47,341 nt of DNA from assembly GCA_003221805.1 (NCBI GenBank), contig QHUA01000002.1:24300-71640 (forward strand). Reading direction: 5' to 3'. Under the pieces are notes generated by a model that made no database searches, had not been told where the DNA came from, and saw nothing but the letters and a program-made list of their open reading frames with translations. The position numbers were made by a program, and so were the translations under genes. Positions within the stretch are counted from its first letter, which is position 1; each line of letters starts with the position of its first letter. Origin of the DNA: Gemmatimonadota bacterium. Lineage in GTDB: Bacteria > Gemmatimonadota > Gemmatimonadetes > Gemmatimonadales > Gemmatimonadaceae. Of this stretch, positions 25,788 to 34,476 are shown one piece after another.

Positions 25788-26165
25788 TTACGCCCGCTTG
25801 ATGTCTCCGGCCCGCGACGCCTCATCCAGCCTCAAACGAGGCTTGTTCTCCGCAGCGACGTCCTCCCCCTCTCGCTGCATGCGGCGCCTGAAGGGCACAA
25901 GATCCCGCCCCAGATGCACCAAGGCCCGGGTCGCAACTGTGCTGGCCAGGGGTTCCGGTATCCCCATCACCCGAATGTAGGTGTCGATCGCGCGATCGAA
26001 CGAGAGGTCCTCTGCCAAAGTGTCGACGAACATGAGAGCGTTGTCGACGTGACCACGAATGATCGTCTCCTCGGCCCGTGCCTGAGACAGCCGCAGCCGG
26101 CGCTCCGCGTTCGGATTGAGCTTGCGACCGAAGATCGATTCAGGAAACAGATTACGAAGGGCCAT
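25788..26165 (-). CDS. Conserved hypothetical protein, 125 aa
   Basis: A soluble, mostly helical, charged protein with no signal peptide. Recognisable stretches are N-A-E-R-R-L-R-L-S-Q-A-R-A-E-E, a hydrophobic D-N-A-L-M-F-V-D-T-L-A-E-D-L and I-R-V-M-G-I-P-E-P-L-A. I recognise no family or motif. It lies between the palindrome and the end of the usher-like operon on the same strand, with a 95-base gap to the operon, so it may be read through from it or be independent. Confidence 0.6.
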   Translation of the reverse strand: MALRNLFPESIFGRKLNPNAERRLRLSQARAEETIIRGHVDNALMFVDTLAEDLSFDRAIDTYIRVMGIPEPLASTVATRALVHLGRDLVPFRRRMQREGEDVAAENKPRLRLDEASRAGDIKRA

Positions 26166-26260
26166 TTAATCCGTCCGTCAGTGGATTTCTTTGCATTTTA
26201 GGCACGGAGCGTACCACAGGATAGGGCTTGCGAAGCTCCGTCTACGGCTGCCGGAACTCG

Positions 26261-26800
26261 TTACGGAGATGTCAGCGTCAACACTATGGACAGGCTGTAG
26301 TTACCCGGCGTGTCGAGGGTCCAGTTGTAGAGCGTCTGGAAGTAGAGAGTTGCCGCGGTATTCGCTGTGGCGGTCCCGCTGATGAGATTGGCGTCGGTGC
26401 TTGTCAACGCCGCGAAACCTCCGCCCGACGCCAGGCTCCATTGGAGATCCGTGGCGGGTTTGTTCGCCCGCGCCGGAGCACCGGGCGATGTGTTGGTCGC
26501 CGTCCATAAAGCTGAAGCAGCCCGGATGTGGAGCGTCCACGCCGCGTTGGCGCTGACCGTGAGTGTCGGACCGGTCGTAGAATTGAATCCGGCGTCGAAA
26601 TCCGAAGTCGTGGGCGCCGTTAGAGCGGTCGAGCCAACACCCATCTGGAGGCGCACGACGCGTCCAGCAGTCATCAAGACGCTTCCCGGGACGCCACAGT
26701 TGGCAGGCGCGCCGTTCGCGGTACACTGCGCGAGCGAGATCCTAGGCGCAACCACCGCGCACAGCATAGTTGCGATTGTGGCGATTAGACCGCGCCTCAT
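26261..26800 (-). CDS. Secreted fibre-subunit-like protein C
   Basis: The 179-aa protein has a signal peptide ending near I-S-L-A-Q. The mature part is one beta-rich domain homologous to the products at 30089-30583 and 31469-32008. Shared landmarks are A-P-T-T-S-D-F-D-A-G, A-A-W-T-L-H-I-R, D-L-Q-W-S-L-A-S-G-G and a C-terminal strand P-G-N-Y-S-L-S-I-V-L-T-L-T-S-P. That last motif resembles the final strand of spore-coat-U-like subunits of chaperone-usher fibres. Two cysteines lie in the first 15 mature residues. The ATG overlaps the lipoprotein stop. It is the last gene of the operon. Confidence 0.72.
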   Translation of the reverse strand: MRRGLIATIATMLCAVVAPRISLAQCTANGAPANCGVPGSVLMTAGRVVRLQMGVGSTALTAPTTSDFDAGFNSTTGPTLTVSANAAWTLHIRAASALWTATNTSPGAPARANKPATDLQWSLASGGGFAALTSTDANLISGTATANTAATLYFQTLYNWTLDTPGNYSLSIVLTLTSP

Positions 26801-27255
26801 TGGCTCACCCGCTCAACTCTAAATGTTCCCGACGTCATTGTTCCGTCCGTGGCCGATCCTACCCAGGTACCGGAAACCGTGTCAGCAACGATCTGACCGA
26901 CGTGACGACGCGGATTCGTTTCCACATCGGCATCAAAATCGATGACGTCGCCACCGCTCTCAGACCCGCTGACAAGCCCGCCGAGCACTCTGCTTTGTCC
27001 GGTCTGCGAATTGACGGCCACCAGGTCGAGGCGCCCCTGAAAACTGGTGCCCGATTCGCGAGAGATACTGAGCGTTCCCGTGAGAGTTTCGCGCACCGGT
27101 CCCGTCTGGATTCCAGTGTAATTCCACGATCCATCGAGCTGCAGAGTAGACGGCTGCGGCTCGGTCGATTTCAGGCATCCCGAGACCAGGGCCGCGCCAA
27201 CCAGCGTCAGCGAACCTGTCATCAAGCGCAGTCGCGTCGAGAAAACGCGCATCAT
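26797..27255 (-). CDS. Lipoprotein of the usher-like operon
   Basis: The 152-aa protein has a signal sequence ending in the lipobox V-S-G-C. About 120 residues of predicted beta structure follow (G-S-W-N-Y-T-G-I-Q, G-T-L-S-I-S-R-E, G-T-F-R-V-E-R). The repeated G-T/G-S-W-x turns suggest a small barrel or lipocalin-like sandwich. No family was recognised. It overlaps the usher-like gene upstream (ATGA) and subunit C downstream, so it is coupled to both. A role as an outer-membrane pilot, or as anchor or tip of the fibre, is inference from position only. Confidence 0.7.
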   Translation of the reverse strand: MMRVFSTRLRLMTGSLTLVGAALVSGCLKSTEPQPSTLQLDGSWNYTGIQTGPVRETLTGTLSISRESGTSFQGRLDLVAVNSQTGQSRVLGGLVSGSESGGDVIDFDADVETNPRRHVGQIVADTVSGTWVGSATDGTMTSGTFRVERVSQ

Positions 27256-30092
27256 GACCCGCTCGTGTTGGGAGTGGTGCTCGACGGCGTGTCATTCCTC
27301 TGCCCGCCACTCTTCGTTCCGCCGTTCCACATGCGAATCGGTCGCGGATCCAGAGTGATGGCGATCGACTTGGAGTCCTTCCCGGTGACGATGAGCTGCG
27401 GAACCGGCGCCCGCGGAACGAGTGGCTCGCTCAGCTCGGATAAATCGAACTCGAGAGTGTACGTTCCCACCGGAAGCGACTGGAATGTGGCAGTTGTCGG
27501 CCCGCTCATGATCGCGCCCCACTCACGGCCGGCGCTGTCGCGCGCGATGACGTGTGCCTTGCTCAGATCGACCTGGACTGCGGAGATGCCCGAGCGCGGC
27601 GCAACTACCAGCTCGACTTCCGCACTGGTGGAGAGTGAAACGCCGAGATCCCCGCGGCTCGGGCCATTTGCCGACCAACCGTCTGGCAGTGACGCTTCAT
27701 CGATGCTGACCGGCTGTCTGGCATCGCCGCCCAGGCGGTACTTTCCGGTCTCGTCAGCGACGGCGGTCTCGCCACCGCGTCTGACAATCGCCCCGGCAAC
27801 TCCCGGTTCGCCTTCATCGCGGCGCTGGTTTCCGTTCAGGTCTTCATAGACGTAGCCCGATGTGCCCGGCGTGCGCAGCATCGGCACCGTGATAGCGTGC
27901 TCGAAACGAATCCCAAGCACCCACGGCACCTTTCCGCTCACGGAGTGGAAGATCGAATTGCGCTCTGCATCCACCTTGAACGCCATCCCACTCAGGATCG
28001 GTACGGCCAGGCCGGCGCGCATAATCGACGACTTCTCGTCGCCGAAGCCATTTACGCGCTGTAGCTCGCCCTCGCCGCGAATTCCGCCGAGGAAGGGGAG
28101 AACGACCTGCTCGCCGTGAATGCCGAATACGCTCTGTTGATTCACGAATCCACCTCTGTCCCGCGTCTGCTCGATGCGCATCTGCAGCTCGAGAGCACCG
28201 CCGACGCCGGCCCAGCCGGCATTGCTCGTCCAGTAATTCCTCGGTGTGCGATCCGAGATGGTGTTTTGCCCGAATGGGGTGACGGTGCGCGTCACGTTTC
28301 CGAGGTAGGCGGCGCTATTCAGGTAATACTGGCGCAGGTAGGTGCTGACGCTGAAACCGAGCTGCTGCTCGCGACTGCCGAACGCATCGGCATTACCGGA
28401 CGCCGCCGGGCGCGAAGTTGCCTCAAAGAGGTAGGACCTGCCCTCGAGTGCGACCGTCGTTGTGCCGTAAACTCTGTACTGCGGGCGGAAAGAGAATCCG
28501 TTCGACTTCAGCCCGCTGAATACCGACGTTGCGTCAGTGGTCCGCCACGCGCTGCCGCTGATTGAGGCGCGCGAGGACAGTTGCTCGGACGCGTTCGCTA
28601 CCAGCTCATTGGTGGCGCGCGCGTATGCATCGCTGCCACCTGGCGCGTGTGTTACGCGAAGCTCCTCGTTGCTTTCACCCGCCGTTCTCACCAGAGAGCT
28701 AGACCAGCCGAGGCCGTCTCCGTCCTGGAATCGCCGCTCAGCGACCTCCGCCTTAAAGGTGCTGCCGAGAAATACGGGAACAGCAGCGCCGATTCCAAAC
28801 GCGTCCAGTTTACGTGGCGCCGGCCCGGCATCGGCCAGATGCGAGATCGAGGTGAACAACTGCGCGACTCCGACCTGGTGTTCCGCGCGCAGTCCCGCCA
28901 TCGGCTTCCGGTCGGTGGAGCCGACGGGCGGCATGGACAACGCGCCAAATGTCAGAACATTCCAGTCTGGATGCTGGAGGTGCAACAGCGCGCCCTGCCC
29001 GTAAGGATAGAGACCGGTGAGCTCGGAGAATGAAGTGCCGGTATTGCCGAGACTGAGCTGGCCGGACGGTGCTGACAGAACCATCGACGCCGACGACTGG
29101 TAGCTGCCCAGATGCGCGAAGGCATTGCTGGCTGCCCCGCCGAGTGCTGACCCTTGAGAGACGCGCGCGTCGATGCGCACGGAATCGTAGAGCGCGCCGG
29201 TGGCGGTGAAGGTGACGAGTTGATTCGGCCGTCGGTTCTCGTCTACAGCATGCGAGTAGGCGGACGTAATCAGCGGACCCGACTGGCGTCCGATGGAGCT
29301 GGAGTTGAAAACCTCGATCGTCATCGTCTCCGCCGCGAGCGTGTCTTTTCCAACCAGCAGAGCGACGTGAACGAAGGATGATCCGGTGCTGGAGAGCGCG
29401 GGAATCTTCAGTCTGAGGCGTCGTTTCACGGTCTCTCCCGGGGCGATCGCCAGCGCAGACGCGTGTATCTCACGCATCGACCAACCAGTCGGAAGCTCGA
29501 GCTCGGTGTTCACGTTCTCGACGGCGTTTCCCGAGTTCGCGATCTCAAACGGGAGGATGACGTCGCTGCCTGGCTGGGCGTTGAGCGGTCCGGTGCCCGG
29601 ACGCAGCACCAGATTGCGAACGAGAGTGACATCGATCTCGATTGGCACGACCAGGGTCGATGCGTTGGGCGCAATGAAGTGCGCCTCGGCGGCGACTACT
29701 CGCCCAGCGAGTGCACTCGCCGGAATCCCGATTGTGATTCCCACTTTCTTCTGTCCGGCGCGGACGTTGATGGTCCGCGTGCGCGGTCCGAGGACGGCAA
29801 ACTCTGCCTTGGGAACGATCACGACTTCGACGTCGGATGAATGCGCCAGAGCCTCGGGGATCGGAATCGAGACGACCTGGTACGTGCGTGGCGCACCGCT
29901 AGCTGTCACGGGTGGTAGCGCGACCTCGAGCGCACGAGGTGAGTCCGATTTTGCGGTGACGGCGAAGCTTCCAGAAGGCGAGAAGCTCGGCTGTGCGGTT
30001 GTCGGCGACGACTGCGCCCCCGCTGAGATGGCGAGGGCGCACAATACGACCACTGACATGGCGGCGACGGACGCGCAGCGGGAGATCGTCAC
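27252..30092 (-). CDS. Usher-like outer-membrane beta-barrel protein
   Basis: The 946-aa exported protein has a signal peptide (V-V-V-L-C-A-L-A-I-S-A-G-A-Q). Immunoglobulin-like domains follow at ~45-270, the second like a NEW3 domain with V-I-L-P-F-E-I-A-N-S-G-N-A. Then comes a long region of alternating amphipathic strands (~270-740) consistent with an outer-membrane barrel. At ~746-800 is an SdrD-B/usher-type domain with G-Y-V-Y-E-D-L-N-G-N-Q-R-R-D-E-G-E-P and G-K-Y-R-L, followed by a C-terminal beta domain. Fimbrial ushers have a barrel with such C-terminal domains. I start at the GTG that overlaps the subunit B stop (GTGA). Flanking chaperone and subunit genes support an usher role, but overall similarity to classical ushers is weak. 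Confidence 0.65.
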   Translation of the reverse strand: MTISRCASVAAMSVVVLCALAISAGAQSSPTTAQPSFSPSGSFAVTAKSDSPRALEVALPPVTASGAPRTYQVVSIPIPEALAHSSDVEVVIVPKAEFAVLGPRTRTINVRAGQKKVGITIGIPASALAGRVVAAEAHFIAPNASTLVVPIEIDVTLVRNLVLRPGTGPLNAQPGSDVILPFEIANSGNAVENVNTELELPTGWSMREIHASALAIAPGETVKRRLRLKIPALSSTGSSFVHVALLVGKDTLAAETMTIEVFNSSSIGRQSGPLITSAYSHAVDENRRPNQLVTFTATGALYDSVRIDARVSQGSALGGAASNAFAHLGSYQSSASMVLSAPSGQLSLGNTGTSFSELTGLYPYGQGALLHLQHPDWNVLTFGALSMPPVGSTDRKPMAGLRAEHQVGVAQLFTSISHLADAGPAPRKLDAFGIGAAVPVFLGSTFKAEVAERRFQDGDGLGWSSSLVRTAGESNEELRVTHAPGGSDAYARATNELVANASEQLSSRASISGSAWRTTDATSVFSGLKSNGFSFRPQYRVYGTTTVALEGRSYLFEATSRPAASGNADAFGSREQQLGFSVSTYLRQYYLNSAAYLGNVTRTVTPFGQNTISDRTPRNYWTSNAGWAGVGGALELQMRIEQTRDRGGFVNQQSVFGIHGEQVVLPFLGGIRGEGELQRVNGFGDEKSSIMRAGLAVPILSGMAFKVDAERNSIFHSVSGKVPWVLGIRFEHAITVPMLRTPGTSGYVYEDLNGNQRRDEGEPGVAGAIVRRGGETAVADETGKYRLGGDARQPVSIDEASLPDGWSANGPSRGDLGVSLSTSAEVELVVAPRSGISAVQVDLSKAHVIARDSAGREWGAIMSGPTTATFQSLPVGTYTLEFDLSELSEPLVPRAPVPQLIVTGKDSKSIAITLDPRPIRMWNGGTKSGGQRNDTPSSTTPNTSGS

Positions 30093-30583
30093 GGCACCGT
30101 CTGCGAAAGAGTGATCTGATAATTCGCCGAGTAAGTCGCCGGCGCGTCGCTGGTCCAGTTGAGGACCATGCGGAAAAAGATCGTGTTGTTCCACGGATCG
30201 TTCAGCGCGTTTCGCACTACCACGCGCTGCTCGACCTGGGCGTCGGTGAGAGTGATGCTGTTCCAGGTCGCGAGATCGGAACGACGCCACTGGAGATCGC
30301 CAATCACCTTACCATTTCCGAGATCCGCGGAAGTCGAGCGGATTGAAATAGTGGTTGTGCGCGACGCCCCGGTTTGCGCGGCGACCGTGAAGGTGGCGCC
30401 GGTTGTCGAGTTGACAAACCCGGCGATGTAATCCGCCGCGGTCGGGGCCGGAAAGGTGATCGTCCCACCGCTAACTGTAAGATTGGTTTTCTGTGCTGCC
30501 AGCGGAGATGCGACGAATACCAGGACGAGCAAGATAGCCGCACTGGTGCTAACGCCTCGGAGCTTCCGCTGAAGCGCGCGCAT
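30089..30583 (-). CDS. Secreted fibre-subunit-like protein B
   Basis: The 164-aa protein has a signal peptide (I-L-L-V-L-V-F-V-A-S-P-L-A-A-Q). The single beta domain is paralogous to subunits A and C: F-P-A-P-T-A-A-D-Y-I-A-G, V-I-G-D-L-Q-W-R-R and a C-terminal A-T-Y-S-A-N-Y-Q-I-T-L-S. Unlike A and C it lacks the two cysteines after the cleavage site. It sits between chaperone and usher-like genes, starts 6 bases after the chaperone stop and overlaps the usher-like start. Its different N-terminus could mean a distinct position in the fibre (inference). Confidence 0.72.
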   Translation of the reverse strand: MRALQRKLRGVSTSAAILLVLVFVASPLAAQKTNLTVSGGTITFPAPTAADYIAGFVNSTTGATFTVAAQTGASRTTTISIRSTSADLGNGKVIGDLQWRRSDLATWNSITLTDAQVEQRVVVRNALNDPWNNTIFFRMVLNWTSDAPATYSANYQITLSQTVP

Positions 30584-30589
30584 CGATCG

Positions 30590-31465
30590 TTACTTGGCCT
30601 GGTAATCGATCTGGCCGGCAACGAGCTCGGCGCCGCCAAAATCGATCAGCGCGAGCACGACGTAATCGCCAGCAGCGAGATCACTGGGCACGTCGACGAG
30701 AACTTTGCGTATCGCTCCCGGAAGCGTCGGGAACTCCGCGATTGGCACCTGGGCAGCGAGCGAGTTGTCGAGACGCCGGAACTCGAGGCGTCCTTTGGCG
30801 ACGAGATTCATGCTGCCCGTATTGTGAAAGCGAATCGCGATCTGGTGCTTGGCGGCCGGCTTCTGCCCCGATGTCGAAGATGCAGGCTTCGCAATTGGAG
30901 CGTCGACGACAGCCATGTCTTCAACCGCGCCGTCGCGGGAAAGGCCCGGCGGTGCGACGTAGACTTTCACGCCGGTGCGGAAGATGTACTGCAGTGAATT
31001 GCCTTTGGAGGTCGTGCGCTGCGGCACTTCTTCGACGAAGACGATGTCCCAGCACTCTCTCGTCAGCGCGGCGCCGGTCTGAACCGCGAGGCGAACGACG
31101 CGCGAGCCATGTGGCTCGATGCGCACGGAAAGTGGTGAGACGCTCAACATCGAGCCGCACGACATCCCGCTCGAACCCGCTGCGAGAAAGCGATTGTCGC
31201 CGTTCTCGGCGCGGTCCCAGTCGGAGCGAGAGATCGTCGCCTGGACCGGACTGTCGGTGGTATTCGTGAGGGAGAAGCTCGACGCCACGCGATTGGTACC
31301 GGCGGCAAGGATCGTCACTTCGAGCGGATCTACGAGCAGCTGCGCTGACGCTCGCTGCGAGACCACCAACCCCCCTACAGCGCAGAGGGCGAGCACGGCA
31401 CACCGTACTCGCCCTCTGCGCTCTGCGCTCGCCCTTGCGGGCAAGCGAGAGCCAGAATGATACAT
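30590..31465 (-). CDS. PapD-like periplasmic chaperone
   Basis: The 291-aa exported protein has a signal sequence (~22-42, ending R-A-S-A-Q) and two immunoglobulin-like domains. Domain 1 has S-F-S-L-T-N-T-T-D-S-P-V, L-S-V-S-P-L-S-V-R-I-E-P-H-G-S and E-C-W-D-I-V-F-V-E-E-V-P. It ends in L-Q-Y-I-F-R-T-G-V-K-V-Y-V-A-P, which aligns with the G1 strand and hinge of PapD; Lys167 falls where PapD has its subunit-anchoring lysine. The anchoring Arg of PapD is not evident. A Ser/Lys-rich linker (~195-205) precedes domain 2. It begins 3 bases after subunit A. A hairpin overlaps its signal-peptide codons. Confidence 0.75.
   Translation of the reverse strand: MYHSGSRLPARASAERRGRVRCAVLALCAVGGLVVSQRASAQLLVDPLEVTILAAGTNRVASSFSLTNTTDSPVQATISRSDWDRAENGDNRFLAAGSSGMSCGSMLSVSPLSVRIEPHGSRVVRLAVQTGAALTRECWDIVFVEEVPQRTTSKGNSLQYIFRTGVKVYVAPPGLSRDGAVEDMAVVDAPIAKPASSTSGQKPAAKHQIAIRFHNTGSMNLVAKGRLEFRRLDNSLAAQVPIAEFPTLPGAIRKVLVDVPSDLAAGDYVVLALIDFGGAELVAGQIDYQAK
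31379..31422 (-). promoter_or_regulatory. Perfect 15-bp hairpin inside the 5' part of the chaperone gene
   Basis: AGCGCAGAGGGCGAG (31379-31393) and CTCGCCCTCTGCGCT (31408-31422) are exact reverse complements with a 14-base loop. In the mRNA this GC-rich stem lies 44-87 bases into the chaperone coding region, shortly after subunit A. Stems at such positions in fimbrial operons can protect the upstream subunit mRNA or limit downstream expression. Here that is inference. Confidence 0.6.
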
Positions 31466-31468
31466 CAG

Positions 31469-32008
31469 TTACGGAGCCGTGAGGGTGAACACGATCGGCA
31501 AGCTGTAGGTACCAGGTGCGTTGCTCGCGCTCGTGAAGTCGCTCAACCAACTGGTGCGGAAGAACGCCTGGGCCGCCGTGCCGTTGCTCGCGCCCGCGCC
31601 AGAAGCAAAGGTCGCGTCGGAGCCGGTGATCGCGGTGAAGGTTCCACCAGAAGCAGTCGACCAGGCAAGATCGCCGATCGGCTTCACACCGGAGTTGCTG
31701 CCTACGTACGTCCAGTTCGTGGCGTTCTGTGACTTGATCTTCAGCGTCCAGCTTCTGTTCGCCTTGATCGTGAAGCTCGGGCCTCCGTCGGCGATGACAT
31801 TGCCGGCGTCGACGTCGTCAGCCGTCGGGTTCGTCAGGCTCGTGGTGGCCGAGCCCATACCGAGCTTGACCAGCGCGCCAACGGTAACCGAGGCAGTGTT
31901 AGTGGTGTTGCAGCTGCCAGCGTTGCCGCTGCACTGCGCGTTGGCCTGGCTCGCGCCGATGGCTGTTGCAAGCACCATCGCGGCCAACAGGGAACGGGTC
32001 GCATTCAT
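31469..32008 (-). CDS. Secreted fibre-subunit-like protein A (first operon gene, probable major subunit)
   Basis: The 179-aa protein has a signal peptide ending A-S-Q-A-N-A-Q. The mature protein starts C-S-G-N-A-G-S-C with two close cysteines. The beta domain is paralogous to subunits B and C: L-T-N-P-T-A-D-D-V-D-A-G, R-S-W-T-L-K-I-K, P-I-G-D-L-A-W-S-T-A-S-G-G and the end P-G-T-Y-S-L-P-I-V-F-T-L-T-A-P. I start at the ATG at 32008, with GGAGAG ten bases upstream; an upstream in-frame start is unnecessary. Its first position, good ribosome site and following hairpin fit the most highly made subunit (inference). Confidence 0.75.
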   Translation of the reverse strand: MNATRSLLAAMVLATAIGASQANAQCSGNAGSCNTTNTASVTVGALVKLGMGSATTSLTNPTADDVDAGNVIADGGPSFTIKANRSWTLKIKSQNATNWTYVGSNSGVKPIGDLAWSTASGGTFTAITGSDATFASGAGASNGTAAQAFFRTSWLSDFTSASNAPGTYSLPIVFTLTAP

Positions 32009-32384
32009 GTTTGTTTTCTCTCCGAGAGTTTTGATGGTGCCGGTCACTAGCCAAAGCTGAAAACCGGTCCGTTCAAAGCGGTTGGGTAGTCCACCTATAA
32101 GACGAAAACGGACCCCTCCTGCAACGAGTTTTTCACCCGTTTTGTGGAGAGAAATCCGTTGACTTTTTCGCGCTGATTCGCGCGTAAAATCCTGTCGTTT
32201 TGCCGGCGAGTTAAGGCCTCCGGCAGGGCCTCAATCCAAAGGAATCCCTGACGCGTCAAGGAAAGATTTTAGACATTCCGGCCAGCGCCAAAATGCGTCG
32301 GAGTTTGTTCGGTTCTCAGGCCTAACGCTTTGCCCGTAAAGGAGATTAGGCTCGTGCTGCTCGGCTCGGTGGCCTGATAGAAAA
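32009..32384 (-). promoter_or_regulatory. Non-coding leader/promoter region of the usher-like operon
   Basis: These 376 bases carry no convincing gene. They contain an 8-bp inverted repeat, GGTCCGTT (32066-32073) and AACGGACC (32107-32114), around a possible -10 box (CTTATA on the minus strand, with TTGCAG 17 bases upstream). Further up are short GC stems, GCGCG/CGCGC near 32180 and CCGGC/GCCGG near 32205-32225. AT content is higher than in the neighbouring genes. I compared it by eye with the c-di-GMP-I riboswitch and found no convincing match. Confidence 0.45.
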
Positions 32385-34388
32385 TCAGCCCTCCTTGTCT
32401 TCGTACTGAACCTTGAGATTGGCGACCACATTTGGATCTGCGAGCGTCGTCGTGTCACCAAGAGCGCGCCCTTCTGCGATGTCGCGCAACAGTCGCCGCA
32501 TGATTTTTCCGGACCGCGTTTTTGGTAGATCAGCGGAGAACAAAATGTCGTCCGGACGCGCTAGCGCGCCGATCTTTTTGGCGACGAATTCGCGCAGCTC
32601 TTCACGCAACTCCGGACTCGGTGCGCGACCGTCTCGCAGCGTGACGAAACACGCCAGCGCCTGGCCTTTCAGCTCGTGGGTTTTGCCGACAACCGCTGCT
32701 TCGGCGACCGCCGGATGCTCGACGAGCGCTGACTCCACTTCCATTGTACCGATGCGATGGCCGGCGACGTTGAGCACATCGTCGACGCGGCCAAGGATCC
32801 AGAAATATCCATCGTCGTCGCGCTTGGCTCCGTCGCCGGGAAAGTAAAGATCGGGACGGCCCGGCCATTTCGAGAAATAGGTCTCGACGTAACGCGCGTC
32901 GTCGCCCCAGATCGTGCGCAGCATCGACGGCCATGGTTTGGTGATGGCGAGCAGACCTCCACCGACGTCGATTCGCTGGCCGGTCGAATCGAGCAAGTCC
33001 GCGGTGTAGCCCGGGAGAGCTTTCGTCGCGCTGCCAGGTTTGGTGGATGTGATTCCGGGCAGCGGTGAAATCACGATCGCGCCAGTCTCCGTCTGCCACC
33101 AGGTGTCCACGATCGGGCAACGGTCTCCACCGATGTGCTCGCGGTACCACATCCATGCTTCCGGATTTATCGGCTCGCCGACCGACCCGAGCAAACGTAG
33201 ACGGGAGAGGTCGTGCTTTGCCGGCCACTCGTCGCCCCACTTCATGAACGCGCGAATAGCGGTCGGCGCCGTGTACAGGATCGTCACTCTGTGCCGCTGG
33301 CAGATGTCCCAGAAGCGATCGCGTTGCGGCCAGTCCGGCGCTCCTTCGTACATCACGCACGTCGCACCATTGGCGAGGGGACCGTACACGAGATATGAGT
33401 GGCCGGTAACCCAGCCGATGTCCGCCGTGCACCAGAAGATGTCGGCGTCCTTGATGTCGAACACCATTCTCGTCGTCGTTTCGACACAGGTGAGATAACC
33501 GCCAGTGGTGTGAACGATTCCCTTCGGTTTACCGGTCGTGCCCGAGGTGTAGAGGATGTACAAGACGTCCTCGGCGTCCATCACTTCCGGCTCGCACTTG
33601 TCGGACGCGTCCTTCATCAGCTCGTGCCACCACAGGTCGCGATCGGATTCCATTGAGACGCTGGTCGGCGGAGCAGCCTTGTGAGCCGCCATGCCGGCGA
33701 CTTTCACGTGGTGCTTACCGGACAGCTCGCGTTTGACGACGATGACGTGCTCGATGGAGTCGGTTCCCTCGAGCGCGGTGTTGGAGTTGCTCTTGAGGGG
33801 AACCACGTTCCCCCTGCGATAGCCGATGTCGGCAGTAATCAGCAGCTTTGCTTTTGCATCGTTGATGCGATCACGCAGCGAATCCGGCGAGAAACCGCCG
33901 AAGACCACCGAGTGAATGGCGCCGATGCGCGCACAGCCCAGCATCGCGATTGCGGCCTCGGGGATCAGCGGCAAATAAATCGCGACGCGATCTCCTTTGC
34001 CGACACCAAGTTTCCTGAGCACGTTCGCGAATTTCTGCACCTCGCGGTGCAGCTCGCGGTAAGTGAGAGTTCGGCTATCTCCGGGCTCGCCTTCCCAGAT
34101 CAGCGCCGTCTTATCGGCGCGATGGGTTGAAACGTGTCGATCGACGCAGTTCGCGGCGATGTTGAGCTTTCCGCCGATGAACCACTCGGCGTGGGGAGGC
34201 TTCCACTCCAGCACTTTTTTCCATGGCTTGATCCAGTCGAGATGCCGCGCCTGCTCGGCCCAAAACGCTTCCGGGTCGCGAGCTGCGTAGTCGTAGATCT
34301 CGGCGGACGAGACGTTGGCGTTGTGGGTGAACAGGGGCGGCGGTTCGAACTTCCGGGTTTCTTCGAGCAGAACGTCGATGTCAGTCAT
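32385..34388 (-). CDS. acsA: Acetyl-CoA synthetase
   Basis: The 667-aa AMP-forming acyl-CoA synthetase of Acs length and sequence activates acetate to acetyl-CoA. Visible motifs are [14 protein letters not shown] (P-loop), D-T-W-W-Q-T-E-T-G and the C-terminal acetylatable lysine motif [10 protein letters not shown]. The N-terminal [13 protein letters not shown] and [10 protein letters not shown] are typical of Acs. I start at the ATG at 34388; the in-frame extension upstream overlaps the divergent ccmA gene and is not Acs-like. Monocistronic. Confidence 0.96.
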   Translation of the reverse strand: MTDIDVLLEETRKFEPPPLFTHNANVSSAEIYDYAARDPEAFWAEQARHLDWIKPWKKVLEWKPPHAEWFIGGKLNIAANCVDRHVSTHRADKTALIWEGEPGDSRTLTYRELHREVQKFANVLRKLGVGKGDRVAIYLPLIPEAAIAMLGCARIGAIHSVVFGGFSPDSLRDRINDAKAKLLITADIGYRRGNVVPLKSNSNTALEGTDSIEHVIVVKRELSGKHHVKVAGMAAHKAAPPTSVSMESDRDLWWHELMKDASDKCEPEVMDAEDVLYILYTSGTTGKPKGIVHTTGGYLTCVETTTRMVFDIKDADIFWCTADIGWVTGHSYLVYGPLANGATCVMYEGAPDWPQRDRFWDICQRHRVTILYTAPTAIRAFMKWGDEWPAKHDLSRLRLLGSVGEPINPEAWMWYREHIGGDRCPIVDTWWQTETGAIVISPLPGITSTKPGSATKALPGYTADLLDSTGQRIDVGGGLLAITKPWPSMLRTIWGDDARYVETYFSKWPGRPDLYFPGDGAKRDDDGYFWILGRVDDVLNVAGHRIGTMEVESALVEHPAVAEAAVVGKTHELKGQALACFVTLRDGRAPSPELREELREFVAKKIGALARPDDILFSADLPKTRSGKIMRRLLRDIAEGRALGDTTTLADPNVVANLKVQYEDKEG

Positions 34389-34476
34389 TGGCGAGGAGTG
34401 TTGTCGTCGCTGATGCGGAGCCATTGAGGATACAGCGTTTTGCGCCGCTCTCGCCAGAGTGGCAAGTTCTAGGCGA

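Noticed and set aside
32140-32384. Possible c-di-GMP-I riboswitch upstream of the fibre operon (a GGGCAAAGC stretch on the minus strand)
   Set aside because: The flanking stems, tetraloop and second conserved block (G-A-C-G-C-A-A-A-G-C-type) do not line up, so only a short chance match remains.
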